NCBI GenBank assembly: GCA_030549495.1
Contig: JAUIRK010000945.1
Location: forward strand, 574,001-638,000
Length of the DNA: 64,000 nucleotides
Direction: 5' to 3'
DNA from: Nectonema munidae
Taxonomy: Eukaryota > Nematomorpha > Nectonematoida > Nectonematidae
Shown: piece after piece, positions 22,837-34,300 of the stretch
How positions within the stretch are numbered: the first letter of the stretch is position 1
How the letters are laid out: every line of letters begins with the position of its first letter
Program-made: the position numbers and the translations under genes
The notes under the pieces: generated by a model
Told to the model about the DNA's origin: nothing
Database searches by the model: none
What the model saw: only the letters and a program-made list of their open reading frames with translations

Positions 22837-23478
22837 GTGATTATGGAGCAGGGTTATAAGTCGGTTAACAGTAGTGGCTCTTTCGAAAATCTTTGGGTGT
22901 TTGCATCAATCGATTTCTATATTCGTAAAGCAAAGTTTCGCATCCATAACTTTTATAGACTTCATATCTCTTACCTTCATGAGCAAAGTTTCCTTACTTT
23001 AGCTTGCTATAGATGGCGTCAAAAACCCTTATGTAAACGATTATTTTGGCCTTTCAACGTATGGGTTACTTATGTTTATCTCAATCTGTTTTTAATAATT
23101 CCTACCCTTTCCAAAGTCTTGGAGAAAATAATTTTCAAACAAATTTCTAGTTATATTTATGACATAAATCTTCTCTCTCAACAACAATACGGTTGTAGAC
23201 CAAACTATTCCACCGAGAGTTTTCACGCTTCCTTCATCCACAAAATCATTTGTGGCTTTGAAAATAAAGAAGCAACTCTAGATCTCTTTATTGACTTATC
23301 TAAGGCATTCGACTCTATCCCACATAATTTGTTATTATGCAAACTCTCTCTATATGGTTTTTCTTCTTCATCTATTCAGTTTTTCAGATCCTATCTTTCT
23401 AACAGACTTCAATCCGTAAACATTAACTCATCTTTTTCTCATCCCAAATGTATCCTTTCCGGCGTGCCTCAAAGGTAG
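22837..23478 (+). pseudogene. LINE reverse transcriptase fragment (Jockey/CR1-like)
   Basis: The frame is open for 213 codons, but only about 23090-23478 is recognisable: LSKVLEKIIFKQISSYI, LLSQQQYGCRPNYSTES, motif A ATLDLFIDLSKAFDSIPHNL (catalytic Asp in LFIDLS), FFRSYLSNRLQSVNIN and the start of motif B, ILSGVPQR (normally SGVPQGS). It breaks off there, so motif C (ADD) is missing. The 5' half of the frame is not LINE-like. It belongs to a different family from the LINE at 15290-21345. Confidence 0.7.
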
Positions 23479-24533
23479 AAACCATTTCAATGTTGAAAAA
23501 GTTTTCCCAATGACTGCCGTATGGCACCCATACATTTCTTTCTTGTTTCACATTTTGATAGATATGATAAGATAGATATATTTATTTCAAAAAAACAAAA
23601 CAAACTTAAATCTTATTTTGTGTGTCGTCAATTTTTTCTTCCCTAACTTTAAATGATTTAAGTTTTTTTGGTACATGAACACACTTTTTGGAGCAGGAGA
23701 TAAGCATTGGTGCTTGCGCTTTGAAGCCAAATAAAGTGAAACGTGGAATACTTTTAAATCAATCAAAAAATCATTACCAGCTTTAGATGTGTTTTCAATT
23801 TTCAAACAAAAATTATGGATCTTCTAAAAATTATTCAAGCTTTTGATTCTCATCTGAATTATTTTTGATGTAGGAAAGTAGATGAAAAAAAATGTTTTTA
23901 GTATTTATGATTTGATTTTGGATTCGTTACAGTTAATTGACATTGAATGTGGAAATATTTATCATCCCAGTCACTAGAAGCAACAAATTGAAAGTAAAAA
24001 TTGAGTAGATTTAAAAAAACAAGTAAAAGATTAATTTGTGAAATAAGTTATGCTTATTTTTTAATTGGATTTTTAAGTGCCAACTAAGGAAACTTTTATA
24101 ATATTTAAAAGTGGAATTTTGAGCTGGAAAAATTAATGAACGTATCTGCAATGAAGGGCTAATCGCTAATAGGATTTATCTATGATCTCAATTCCTCTTC
24201 TGATGTCATAGCTTCGTTTATAGAAGGTATAAAATGTTAATTTAAGTAAATGATTTTTCCAAGTCTGAGCCAGGAATATTTGTGAGAAATAGTTGGCAAC
24301 AAAATTGGTCAAATGAAAAAACATAATTCCATAAAAAATTAGAACATAAAAAATAATTTATTGTTCATGAATTAGTTCAGAAGAAACTATATTTGCAAAT
24401 TCATCTGAAAATGAAAATATTGAAGTAATAAACAAAAGGTTTTGTGCACGTTTTGACCTCTTTTTTATTTTGAAATTGGAGAAGTGGGATGTATTAAAAG
24501 AATTTAACAAATTGTTTGAAGAAAAATCATGGA
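23479..24533. other. AT-rich stretch, no supported gene
   Basis: No recognised protein, element end or RNA gene was found. Confidence 0.4.
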
Positions 24534-24660
24534 TATGTGGTCGTAGCTGCATGCTAGTTTGGGTTTAAAAAGTAAGGAGTTTACGGCGTTGTTGAGTTCT
24601 GTAATGGTGATTCGTGGAAAATCAAAGGTGTTGGTATTACGTAAATATGATTGAGTTTAC
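24534..24660 (-). repeat. Short fragment of the LOA/R1-like LINE
   Basis: About 125 bases match 19719-19850 closely (both contain GGATATGTGGTCGTAGCTGC, GGAGTTTACGGCGTTGTTGA and GTAATGGTGATTCGTG) with small indels. It corresponds to the RT N-terminal region. The flanks are unrelated, so it is an isolated fragment of the same family. Confidence 0.7.
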
Positions 24661-26381
24661 CAAGCAACGTTATTTTTAGGAGCTTTTTTCATGTCTAAAG
24701 TTTCCCAAAAGGTAAGAAGCATTGAATTGAAATGGAGAAACAATAAAAAGCCATAAACAATCTTAAGATAAAATCTTTATGTTCTTTCATAAAAATTGAT
24801 TTAAAGTATTGATTATTATTTTGCTTTCACTATCTCGACACCAAGTTTTTAAAAAAATTACAGCATAGTATTACATTAGAAGAAGCTTCTAAAAGTTCTT
24901 GAAAATCTGAAAAGTTTTGAACAAATAAAAATAGATTGCGCATATTTAATGACAGCTATGCAGATTACATTTGCTGTTCTTAGGAAAACTCTTTCAGTCA
25001 ATGCAGTTATTGGGATAACAGAAATATTCCAGTTTTTCCGAAGTTGTTTTGAAAACATTTACTTTTATGTTTTAAAAACTTTATTTAGATTTCAGAATAA
25101 AGTTTTTTTGATCAAACATAATATCAACATTAAAATTATTTGAAAACAATTACGTAAAACTAGTTGAGAGAGGTTTTTTCTGAATGTGAGCCTTTTCCTT
25201 TGCTCATTTTTGCGTGTTTAGAAGATTCTTTTATTTTTGAAAGAAAATAATTTACAATTTTTTAAATCTTACACAGGGTACATCTCTACAAATGAGTTTC
25301 TTTTCTTCAAAAACTGCTCGAAAAAGCTAAAAAAAGTTTTAGCTTCTTTTTTAAAGTTTCTAAAAAAATTGAAGAAAAAGTATTCACATTTTTGAAGTAA
25401 ATAGTTTTATCCTTAAAATCCCCTGGCTTACGATTGAACCTGAAAACAAAAAGGTGTCTTGCAAAGCTTTTTATTTTAAAAATGATGTTCTCAGAGTGAA
25501 AGTAATAATAGCTAATGGCTTAATCTTTAATTTTGTAGAATACCAGAAAAAAGCAACAGTCGTTCTACTCATCATATATATACTACTTATTTGACATAAA
25601 CTACAATAAACAGTTTCCGGAATGTGGTATTCAAAAGTGTTATCTTCCTGATAAAGTTTGAGAAAACTTTGGAAGACATTTATTGATTGATTGATTGAAT
25701 TTTGTGAATAAATTTATAATGATACTTTCCAGTTTTTTTTTTAATTTGCACTCTTTTACCTTCAATTTAAAAGTTCGTAATCAATCGACCCGCTCTGCAA
25801 GAGCTTCATTTGAATTTCTTTCTCCAAAGTCCCATATGTTGCCCAATTGTAAAGACCTACATCTAAGCAGTCATTGTGCGTTTAGTGTCTCAATCTGTGC
25901 TTTTGTTGATTCAGCTTTCGGGTTTAACTCTTTTGTATCAAACGGTTATCTTGCTCATATAATTTGATTCAAGTCAAACGAATTTTGCCTTTCATATGGA
26001 TGGACCTAACGCGCGATAACTCAACCTTATTATATCTATTTTTTAAAAAAAATATCTTTATGTTCGCCTCTAAGTTGTTTTCTTTTACTGGGTACTTCTC
26101 TACAACCCCCCCACCCTTCGACATCATTTAAAGGGACATTTCGAATCACTGTTTTGAAAAATATAGCTTTTTAAATTTATTTATTTTAATTGTATTTATG
26201 TTGGAGTCAAAAAATAAAATAATTTCTAAAACTAAACAAATGAAGCGTTAAGTTAGTGTTTCAATTAACTTTAGTTATAGTTAACTGGTTGCTGAGTTAG
26301 TTAGCAAAGTTTTTTTCGAAAGATATAGTTTATATTTTTTTGAAAAAACAAAAAAATTTGAAATTACAAAAAATTTATTAG
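24661..26381. other. AT-rich stretch, no supported gene
   Basis: A plus-strand frame at 25695-25967 has a less AT-rich 3' half but no recognisable protein. A motif like GGTAC.TCTCTACAA recurs near 25267 and 26091 without further similarity. Confidence 0.4.
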
Positions 26382-26490
26382 GTCAGCGGTTCGATTCCCA
26401 AGCCTTTTAAAAACAAAATCGCAATTAAATGTGATTAACCATCTTAGAGCATAATGAGCGCATATAGCTGCTTTGATATCCAACCAGCCA
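26382..26490 (+). repeat. SINE family A copy, 5' truncated
   Basis: Begins within the head at TCAGCGGTTCGATTCCCAAG (a good B box) and continues to GTGATTAACCATCTTAGAGC and GCTTTGATATCCAACCAGCC, the family 3' end. Confidence 0.65.
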
Positions 26491-29240
26491 ATCAAATTTA
26501 CTCTATATTTTAAAGATGGGGTGGGAAAAGATTTGGTGAGTGATGTTTTTCAAAAATATGTCTTTTACCATAAGATGATATGAGGTGACAAATTTTATGC
26601 CATCTTATTACTAAGTTGTTGTAGCTATAGTACTATTTATTTAAAAAAAATTATTTTTATAATTTACAAATGATGAAGTCGTGTGGCCATTTAAATGATT
26701 TGTCAATTTCTGATTTTCGTAGAGTGTTCTTTTATCTTCAGCCACTGATATGATTGTTATGTGGCTCATTACTCCTTGAGTGTTTTGTATTACGAGTTTG
26801 TCGTTTTTTATATAAATCTAGAAAGAAAAAAATAATCATTTTTTATGATCAAGTAAATATTGAGGAATAGATAAAATAATCATATAGAAAGATAAATCGA
26901 TTCTATGTTCCATGTAGGAAGATCTTTTAAATTTTTGTGAAGTTATGTTTATTTCACCATCTGCAACATTACCAATGGGAATTTTCCTAGCACAAGATTA
27001 AAACAATATCTGCTTAGAGGATATATAGGTGAGAGATGTGCACTGTCATCTCTGATAACTTTATTAAATTTTACAGAAAAAAGAATCACCCCATTTTTAA
27101 CCTATTTCATGCCACTAATCATAATAATGAGATTTATTTTAAAAAACTAAATTATTTTATTTTTTAGCTATAAAAAAAATTGCTTAAAAATGTTTTTTTT
27201 TCTAAAAAGCCTTAGGAACATATATTTGAAAATAATTTTTTCACCCCTCATTTATAAAAATAAAAAACAATATTATTTAAAAAAAAATGTTTTTTGTGAA
27301 GTATATAAAATATGAACTTTTAGCCAAGTTTTTCGAATTATGAAAACTACAATAAATGTGTCTCATATCAATCAACTCAAATGTGATCGCACATAAGAAC
27401 ATAATTGAATTATTAAGTGGTAGAACATCAAAAAATGTTAAAACTGAGTTATGCAATGTGTGATTCTTTTTTTCCTTTTTTTTTTTCTTAAATTTTAAAA
27501 TGTTTTTTTTCTCTTTCATGTCAACCAAAATTTAGGGATAGAAAGTTTAAAGTTAAATAGAATACCATCCAAATGTTTCAAATTTAAACTAATCCCAACA
27601 ATTTGAAATTAATTCAATTTTCAATTTTATTACAAAATGATTTTTAATCATTAAAATAATTTATAACGCCTTTAATTAAACTTCAAAAAATAATAAAAAT
27701 GACAATTTTTAGGGAGAAAAAAAGATTTAACCATTTCATATATATTTTTATTTGATATAAATATTTATTATTTCAATAAATAATTCTAAAATAAACAAAT
27801 AATTTAAATTTCGCTTATCATAAGATTTCTATGATTATTGATTGTTAAAATTTAACCTAGAACGGGGATTTGTCGGAAGAAATATAAGATACAAATTTGC
27901 CAAAAGTATAAATTTTTCATTAAAAAATCCATAAAAACCTGGAATAGCCTTCCCATTTGTATTAGGCTTCTGAAAAACACTTGTAGTTTCAAACGTAAAT
28001 GTAAAATTTTTTTTATTTCAACTCGTTAGTGTCTTTGAGTATATTTATTACCCATAATATATTTTATATCTTTGAGATTTTGGTACTCGTGCTCTTTTGT
28101 ATTTTTTTTTTAGGTAATTCTTTTTCATATTCCCCTTCCAACGACAATGCATCTCTACATCCAGCATCAATTTTCCGCCACTTCATCGCTTCTCTATCAG
28201 CAATAATTGATATTTGCTTTCTTCTCTCTTTTTTTTACGTATGTATATATATATATATTTTGAAAATTATATGCTTTGTGAACATGTTTGAAAATTGTCT
28301 TTCTCCTATATTGATTTTAAAATGATACGTTTTGGAGTTTTTTTTATCCTATTATATAACTGTTCCTCACTTCTTTTTTTGCCTTTATAATTATTATCTG
28401 GATTTTTTCTCCTATTTTTTATATCATTTTTAAGTCCTGTTGTAAATATGAATTTAGTATAGTGTTCCTATTTTTTTATAGGTGTGACAATAACCTATTT
28501 GGTTTGATCCACCATGCTGTGTTATTATTCTTATTCTTCCCTCTTTTTTTTTTATTAAATAATAATAAAATAAATTTGTCATAAATGTCACGTTCCAAAT
28601 TATTTATCTTATCGATAAAATACGAATTTATAAATTAGGGTGGAAATTTGGAATTTGATTCCAACAAATTTGGGAATCAAATCATGTGTGTTTATAAATA
28701 AACCTAAATTTTGATATAAATGATTAACATATATTACTCAAGTTAAAAAGAGAAAAAGTTTGGGAGACATTCACATTCAAGAACATAAAATGGTATTTTA
28801 ATTAAAAGCGTAGTTTAAGCCGTATAGAGGCCGAACGGTCTAGGCAACTTCTGTTATTTTAAATTTCGATAAAAACAGATTTTGTCCAGGTGAAAATTTT
28901 TAATGTAGGACATTTCCTTCAAAGTCCAGTTTAGTCAGTCAATATAATCGACATTTCTCGGATCATAATTGATGAATTTTTACATCTTAAAAATAAATTT
29001 TGATTATTTTTCACTGATTACCACTTAAATAGCAGCTATTTTATATTTTAAAGTTTGCAATTTTTATAAACTAAGAAGTTGACTAACTATCTAAATAACT
29101 AAAAAAAATTTTTATAAAATTAATTTAAATTTTGAATTTATCTAAATAACTCATTATAATAGTTCATTTTAAAGAGTTTCCTATAAAAATTTGAATTTTT
29201 TTAGCTATTGATATTTGTTAAATAATAATAAATTTAAATA
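26491..29240. other. AT-rich stretch, no supported gene
   Basis: Mostly homopolymer-rich AT sequence, with a TA repeat near 28240. One small island, GAGGCCGAACGGTCTAGGC at about 28825-28843, looks like the D-arm half of a tRNA-Leu/Ser (the GCC/GGC stem closes), but no anticodon arm or T arm follows. Confidence 0.4.
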
Positions 29241-29555
29241 TATTAAAAAGAATAAATATTTTTTGATTTGAACATTTTTCGATTCTTTGATTATTCAACA
29301 AATATAATATTTAAAATCGTGCAAATTGCAAAGTATAGGTAATAACTTTTGTAACATCGTATGAGGTAGCAAAATATGAACAGAAAGTTTGATATTTTTT
29401 GATTTTTTAAAGAATATTTTTCGATTCTTTCATTACAGAATTTTATTTTGATTATTTGATAAAATATATTATTTAATATCGTGAAAAAATTAATAACTTA
29501 TCTAACATCCTCTCCCCGAATGAGGTATATCAAATCTTACATCTAGCAAAATATG

Positions 29556-29870
29556 AACTGATAGGTTGGAGATGAATTATCGCGGTATACAGGTTGGAGA
29601 TGAACCAACGTAGTATACAGGAATAATGTATATAGGTAATAACTTATGTAGCATCGTCTCCCCGAATGAGGTATATCAAATCTTACATCTAGCAGAATGT
29701 GAAAAGAAAGTTGAACATTGTCTCCCTAGTTATTTTTACATGGAATAGAAACCATCGTAGTATACAGGTTTGAGATGAATCATCGTAGTATACAGGTTGG
29801 AGATGAATCATCGTAATATACGGGTTGGAGATAACACTCAAGTTGTCTACCCGCGTTCAACCGTACAGGT
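29556..29870 (+). repeat. 28-bp minisatellite, first array
   Basis: Interrupted tandem copies of a 28-base unit that starts GGTTGGAGATGAATCATCG and ends GTAGTATACA, with a block (ATAGGTAATAACTTATG ... GTCTCCCCGAATGAGG) between two clusters. It ends in a variant that can fold (CGGGTTGGAGATAAC with GTTGTCTACCCG). Confidence 0.75.
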
Positions 29871-30240
29871 TATGAGAATATATCATTACATATTAGAGAA
29901 GAGTTTTCTATTCTCTTTATTCTGAAAAAATATTTCTTCAAATGACATTCGTTAAAAATTAAAAAGATTCTATCTAAACTAAATAAAATTAGACTACGAT
30001 TATCCAACAAAACTAGTACATTCAATCGACATTTTTTACTTGAAAAAAAATTTAAAATTTATTAGAAAAACATTATACTGACCTATACTACTGACCCATA
30101 AAAAGTAAAAAAATAAATATTAATTTTCGACAGTTTTATTTAACTATTACTTATTTAGAAAAATTGATTAAAACACATATTTTGATCTATTTCTCTTCTC
30201 TTTAGAAATTTATATGCAGTAAACAATAATAAAAATAATA

Positions 30241-30925
30241 TTTATCCGAAACAAATTTTTTTCGAATCAAAGTGTAAATCAAACCCACACTTAAATTTTG
30301 GATGATTAATTCAAAAGGAGTTATTATAAACTAATGTTAATTTATAAAAAACCGAAAACTAAAATGATTTTATAAAAATCAAAAATAAATAGTGGACTGC
30401 GATTATCCAACAAAACTTATACATTCGGTTTACATTTTTTACTTCAAAAATAATTTTAAATTTAATAATATTTATCCAAAACAAATTTTTTTCGAATCAA
30501 AGTGTAAATCAAACCCACACTTAAATTTTGGATGATTAATTCAAAAGGAGTAAAAAACTAATGTTAATTTATAAAAAACCGAAAACTAAAATGATTTTAT
30601 AAAAATCAAAAATAAATAGTGGACTGCGATTATCCAACAAAACTTATACATTCGGTTTACATTTTTTACTTCAAAAATAATTTTAAATTTAATAATATTT
30701 ATCCAAAACAAATTTTTTTCGAATCAAAGTGTAAATCAAACCCACACTTAAATTTTGGATGATTAATTCAAAAGGAGTAAAAAACTAATGTTAATTTATA
30801 AAAAACCGAAAACTAAAATGATTTTATAAAAATCAAAAATAAATAGTGGACTGCGATTATCCAACAAAACTTATACATTCGATCTACATTTTTTACTTCA
30901 AAAATAATTTTAAATTTATTAGAAA
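30241..30925 (+). repeat. Three tandem copies of a unit of about 228 bp
   Basis: TTTATCC.AAACAAATTTT recurs at 30241, 30471 and 30698, each followed by the same AT-rich sequence (CCCACACTTAAATTTTGG, GGACTGCGATTATCC). The corresponding region in the palindrome arms is single per 1,181-bp unit, so this amplification is specific to this copy. Confidence 0.85.
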
Positions 30926-32825
30926 AACATTATACTGACCAATAAAAAAAACAAAGGTTAATTTATAAAAAAAATGGAAAAACTAATACTATTTTATAAA
31001 AATCTACAAATAAATTTAGATTCTGAGAGTAGAGTCGCTTTATAATTGTGCTGGAAATTGTCACATAATATAGGTAAAAATTTGTCATAATCAAAGGAGC
31101 TTTAGTTTAAAATGCATCCCTTATCTGCTAATTAATGGTATGAAGCCCATGGAAAATAAAAACAGTAAAATGGTATTTCTTAAGTACTTATGGTATAAGT
31201 AATGTATTCTGAAAGCCCATAAAAAATGCTTTAATTTGGTATATCGCATGATGCATTTTGTTGAAAAATGTGAAAGTTATAAGCGTTTTAATATTTGACT
31301 AAGATTTAAGCTAGGAACACTACAAATAAACTAAGCGTACACTAGACCGATAAAATAAACCACACACGCGTGCTAAAGATGTGGTGTAGCGTATGTTAGA
31401 TAAGAATTCACTGCGCTCACAAACGCGTAATGCAACATGTGTTCATCTTTCTTCGCATAGTTATGCTCTAAAATCAATCAATCAATAATGTGATTTATTA
31501 TTCGCACACTGTCGGTATAAATATAACGAATGCTCTTCGTTAAAAATTAGAAAGGTTGTATCTAAACTAAATAAAAGTAGACTACGATTATCCAACAAAA
31601 TTCGTACATTCAATCGACAAAACCACACACGTGTGCTAAAGATGTGGTGAAGCGTATGTTAGATAAGAATTCACTGCGCTCACAAACGCGTAATGCAACA
31701 TGTGTTAATCTTTCTTCGCATAATTATGCTCTAAAATCAATCAATAATTTGATTTATTCTTCGCACACTGTCGGTATAATTTTTAACGAATGCCCTTCGT
31801 TAAAAATTAGAAAGGTTGTATCCAAACTAAATAAAAGTAGACTACGATTATCAAACAAAACTCTTACATTTAATCGACATTTTTCACTTGAAAAATAATT
31901 TAAAATTTATTAGAAAAATATTATACTGACCTATACTACTGACCCATAAAAAGTAAAAAATATATATTAATTTTCGACAGTTTTATTTAACTATGACATT
32001 TTAAAATGTTAAAAACCATATTCTACCTTTGTGAATATAAAATTTTGAAGAAATTATATATAAACTCATCACGTTAATTATTGGTATTTTTTGAAACTAG
32101 ATAAAAGTTGACTGACCTCACATAAAAGCGGATTTTGGAAAAATAAAAATATATTTATTTTTAAAACCTAGCCTATTTTACCCACAAGGGGTTGAGCTTC
32201 AAATCTTGTATATTCGATCAACATTTTTCACTTCAAAAATAATTTAAAATTTATTAGAAAAACATTATACTGACCTATACTACTGACCCATAAAAAGTAA
32301 AAAATATATATTAATTTTCGACAGTTTTCTTCAACTATGAAATTTTAAAATGTAAAAAATCATATTTTACCTTTGTGAATATAAAATATTGAAAAAATAT
32401 TATATAAATTAAGAACGTTAATTATCATTGGTATTTTTTGAAACTAGATAAAACTTGACTGACCTCACATAAAAGCAGATTTTGGAAAAATGAAAATATA
32501 TTTATTTGTATAACCTAGCCTATGTTAACCAAAAAGAGTATACCTTTCCAATGATACCATTTTCATTTATTTATTTTTTAAAAAAAGACAGATTATGCTT
32601 CAACAAAAAGGTGGTCCGTAATTTTTTCAAAAATTTAGACAAAATTTTTTGAAGTAATGTCCATTTATTAAAATTTTTTAAAACTTTTGCAAAAATAAAT
32701 TATTCTAGAGTATGTAGCAAACGATAAGCTTTCTAATGATATATATATCATGAAAAAGAAATATTGAAAAACAGTTTAATTCTTTCTTCAAATCAAACAA
32801 GTAAAAATTTTCAAAAAGTAGTATT

Positions 32826-32833
32826 GGTAGTAG

Positions 32834-32862
<29 letters not shown>
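32826..32862. repeat. (ATT)n microsatellite
   Basis: Consecutive ATT units just beyond the end of the arm copy. Confidence 0.9.
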
Positions 32863-32864
<2 letters not shown>

Positions 32865-33553
32865 TACATAAACATTTCAACCAATCATATAGTTTTTATG
32901 AAATAAAACTGCAATTTCAAAGTTAAATTTTTTGAACTTTTAGGTAGAATTTTTGAAATGTGGCTTTCAATATGTATGTAAAATATTTTTTGAAAATTTT
33001 TATTTTAAGTATATTTTTTAAGCATTTTACGATTTACACATTTAAATATATAATAAGGCTGGCAAGTTTGGCGAGTTGTCTCCCCGGAGGTCTTGCCAGA
33101 CCTCTGATATACAAACAAAAACTTAACCTAGCTATATTAAATAAAATTTTATTATCTAATTTTTTAGGTAGATATTCTATTTTTTTAATAAAAATTGTTA
33201 ATATTATAATAACTTAACATTTTTTAAAATTTGTTTGTTAACACAAAATAATTTTTTAATTTAAATAATTACTAATATGTGTGGCCTGGCTAGAAAATGG
33301 AAGATATAAAAATATATAACAATACTCGCTCGTTCAAACTTAAATATCTGTATATCTTGTTATTTTAAGTATTTATTTAATTTAAAGTTTTTATTTGTAA
33401 ATAAAAAACATATTTGGGTAAAAAGTCCTACCGCTCATCCCCAATAGGTAAATATAAATTCTTGGTTTAGATTTGTCGTTTGTTTAGTTAATTAATGAGT
33501 TGTTTGCTTAATTTTCATAATGTGATCATTATTTCTTAAAAATAGGATGTTAC
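32863..33553. other. AT-rich stretch with one GC hairpin
   Basis: No gene. The only feature is a short GC-rich patch with a perfect hairpin GAGGTCT-TGCC-AGACCTC at 33087-33104. The patch might be the end of an unrecognised repeat; a loosely similar GGCCTGGCTAG lies near 33281. Confidence 0.35.
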
Positions 33554-33798
33554 CATTTCTTCACTTTCTTTTCCATCAGTATAATCTATATCATATCCGT
33601 AAAAATTGTAGGTTTTCTCTTCTAAAATAGTGCCTCCATTGAACTTTTGTATACTTAAAATATCGCCTTCAAGCCGAATTTCCAACCAGTAATTATTTGG
33701 AATGTAGAAGTTATTAATATTTTCTTGTGGAACTTTAAAACTTTGCAAATATTCTTGGAGTCCTTTATTCGCTATGGGTCGCCATGTACCTTGTATTC
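33554..33798 (-). CDS. Internal exon of a FABP/CRABP-like lipid-binding protein
   Basis: After TATTTTCCAG (splice acceptor) the minus strand reads IQGTWRPIANKGLQEYLQSF, then NYWLEIRLEGDILSIQKFN and EEKTYNFYGYDIDYTDGKES, and ends at ATG|GTAAC (possible donor, GT at 33552-33553). This follows the N-terminal third of fatty-acid-binding proteins: GTW(K/R) at the first strand, the helix region, GDILTI...T and F.LG..F.....DG. A first coding exon supplying only a few residues is expected upstream and the rest of the barrel downstream; neither was found, and the downstream side runs towards the arm repeat at 29241-32730. Role inferred from the family: cytosolic fatty acid or retinoid carrier. Confidence 0.6.
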
Positions 33799-34148
33799 CT
33801 GGAAAATATACTATTTTAGCTATACTAACTAGCTAAAATATTTTACTTTTTTTTAAGTAAGTAACTAGCTATACTATTTTACTTTTTTCAACATAGGAAT
33901 TACCGACTTTATATTTTGAATTTACGTTTATGCACACTTTTGCACGTATTTATTCTCATACTTCTCTCTTTAACATATCTTCCTCTTGCATCATTCATAG
34001 CATTGCCGTGCTTACTGTTCATATTCACACGTCCTCTGCATTCTCTACTTTCGCAACTTAAAATCCACTTCCCTTATTCAATTTCTTTTTTTTCATTTAA
34101 AACAAATAAAAACTCTGTGTATCAAAAATAATTTTTTTTACCTCTCGT
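33799..34148. other. Intronic or intergenic AT-rich sequence
   Basis: Presumed intron 5' of the FABP-like exon, with short repeats of ACTAGCTA.A.TATTTTACTTTTTT (33826-33890). No further exon is seen. Confidence 0.35.
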
Positions 34149-34300
34149 TGAGCCTCAATGTTTGTTAGGGTGTACCAGTACCTCTCAGTTTAACGGTCGA
34201 AGGTCAGGGGTTCGATCCCAAAGGCTCCCGACTATTAAAAAGAAAATCCCCAAAACTGTGATTAACCATCTCAAGCATAAATCTATAGCTCTTAAGATAT
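34149..34300 (+). repeat. SINE family A, best copy
   Basis: The head runs GAGCCTCAATGTTTGTTAGG ... GGGGTTCGATCCCAAAGGCTC, about 79 bases, with a T-arm-like B box and an acceptor-like pairing between GAGCCTC and AGGCTC. It then continues with AAAATCCCCAAAACTGTG and ATTAACCATCTCAAGCATAA. The typical 3' end (GCTTTGATATCTCC) is degraded. This copy lacks insertions and defines the uninterrupted order used to interpret 11369-14205. Confidence 0.7.

Larger units (their letters stand above)
29241..32730 (+). repeat. Direct third copy of the palindrome arm
   Basis: About 3.5 kb repeats the module order of the left arm of the palindrome at 38302-43335 in the same orientation: the head (TTTTTCGATTCTTTGATTAT), the 28-bp minisatellite, tandem AT units, CpG-bearing modules (31361-31520 and 31623-31780) and the end at GTAGCAAACGATAAGCT. 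It differs in copy number of internal tandem units and lacks the inverted head that follows the minisatellite in the palindrome arms. Its left edge shares about 28 bases (TTAAAAAGAATAAATATT...) with the sequence just outside the right arm (about 47232-47260). Confidence 0.85.

Noticed and set aside
29556-29870. Regular 28-bp repeats suggestive of a CRISPR array
   Set aside because: The units abut directly without unique spacers, vary in sequence, and sit in a eukaryotic repeat; it is a minisatellite.
31644-31898. An 84-codon frame with a near copy at 43969-44211 that could look like a conserved small gene
   Set aside because: Both lie in the same position of the duplicated repeat, and the frame is not kept in the other module copies, so similarity follows from recent DNA duplication rather than from coding constraint.
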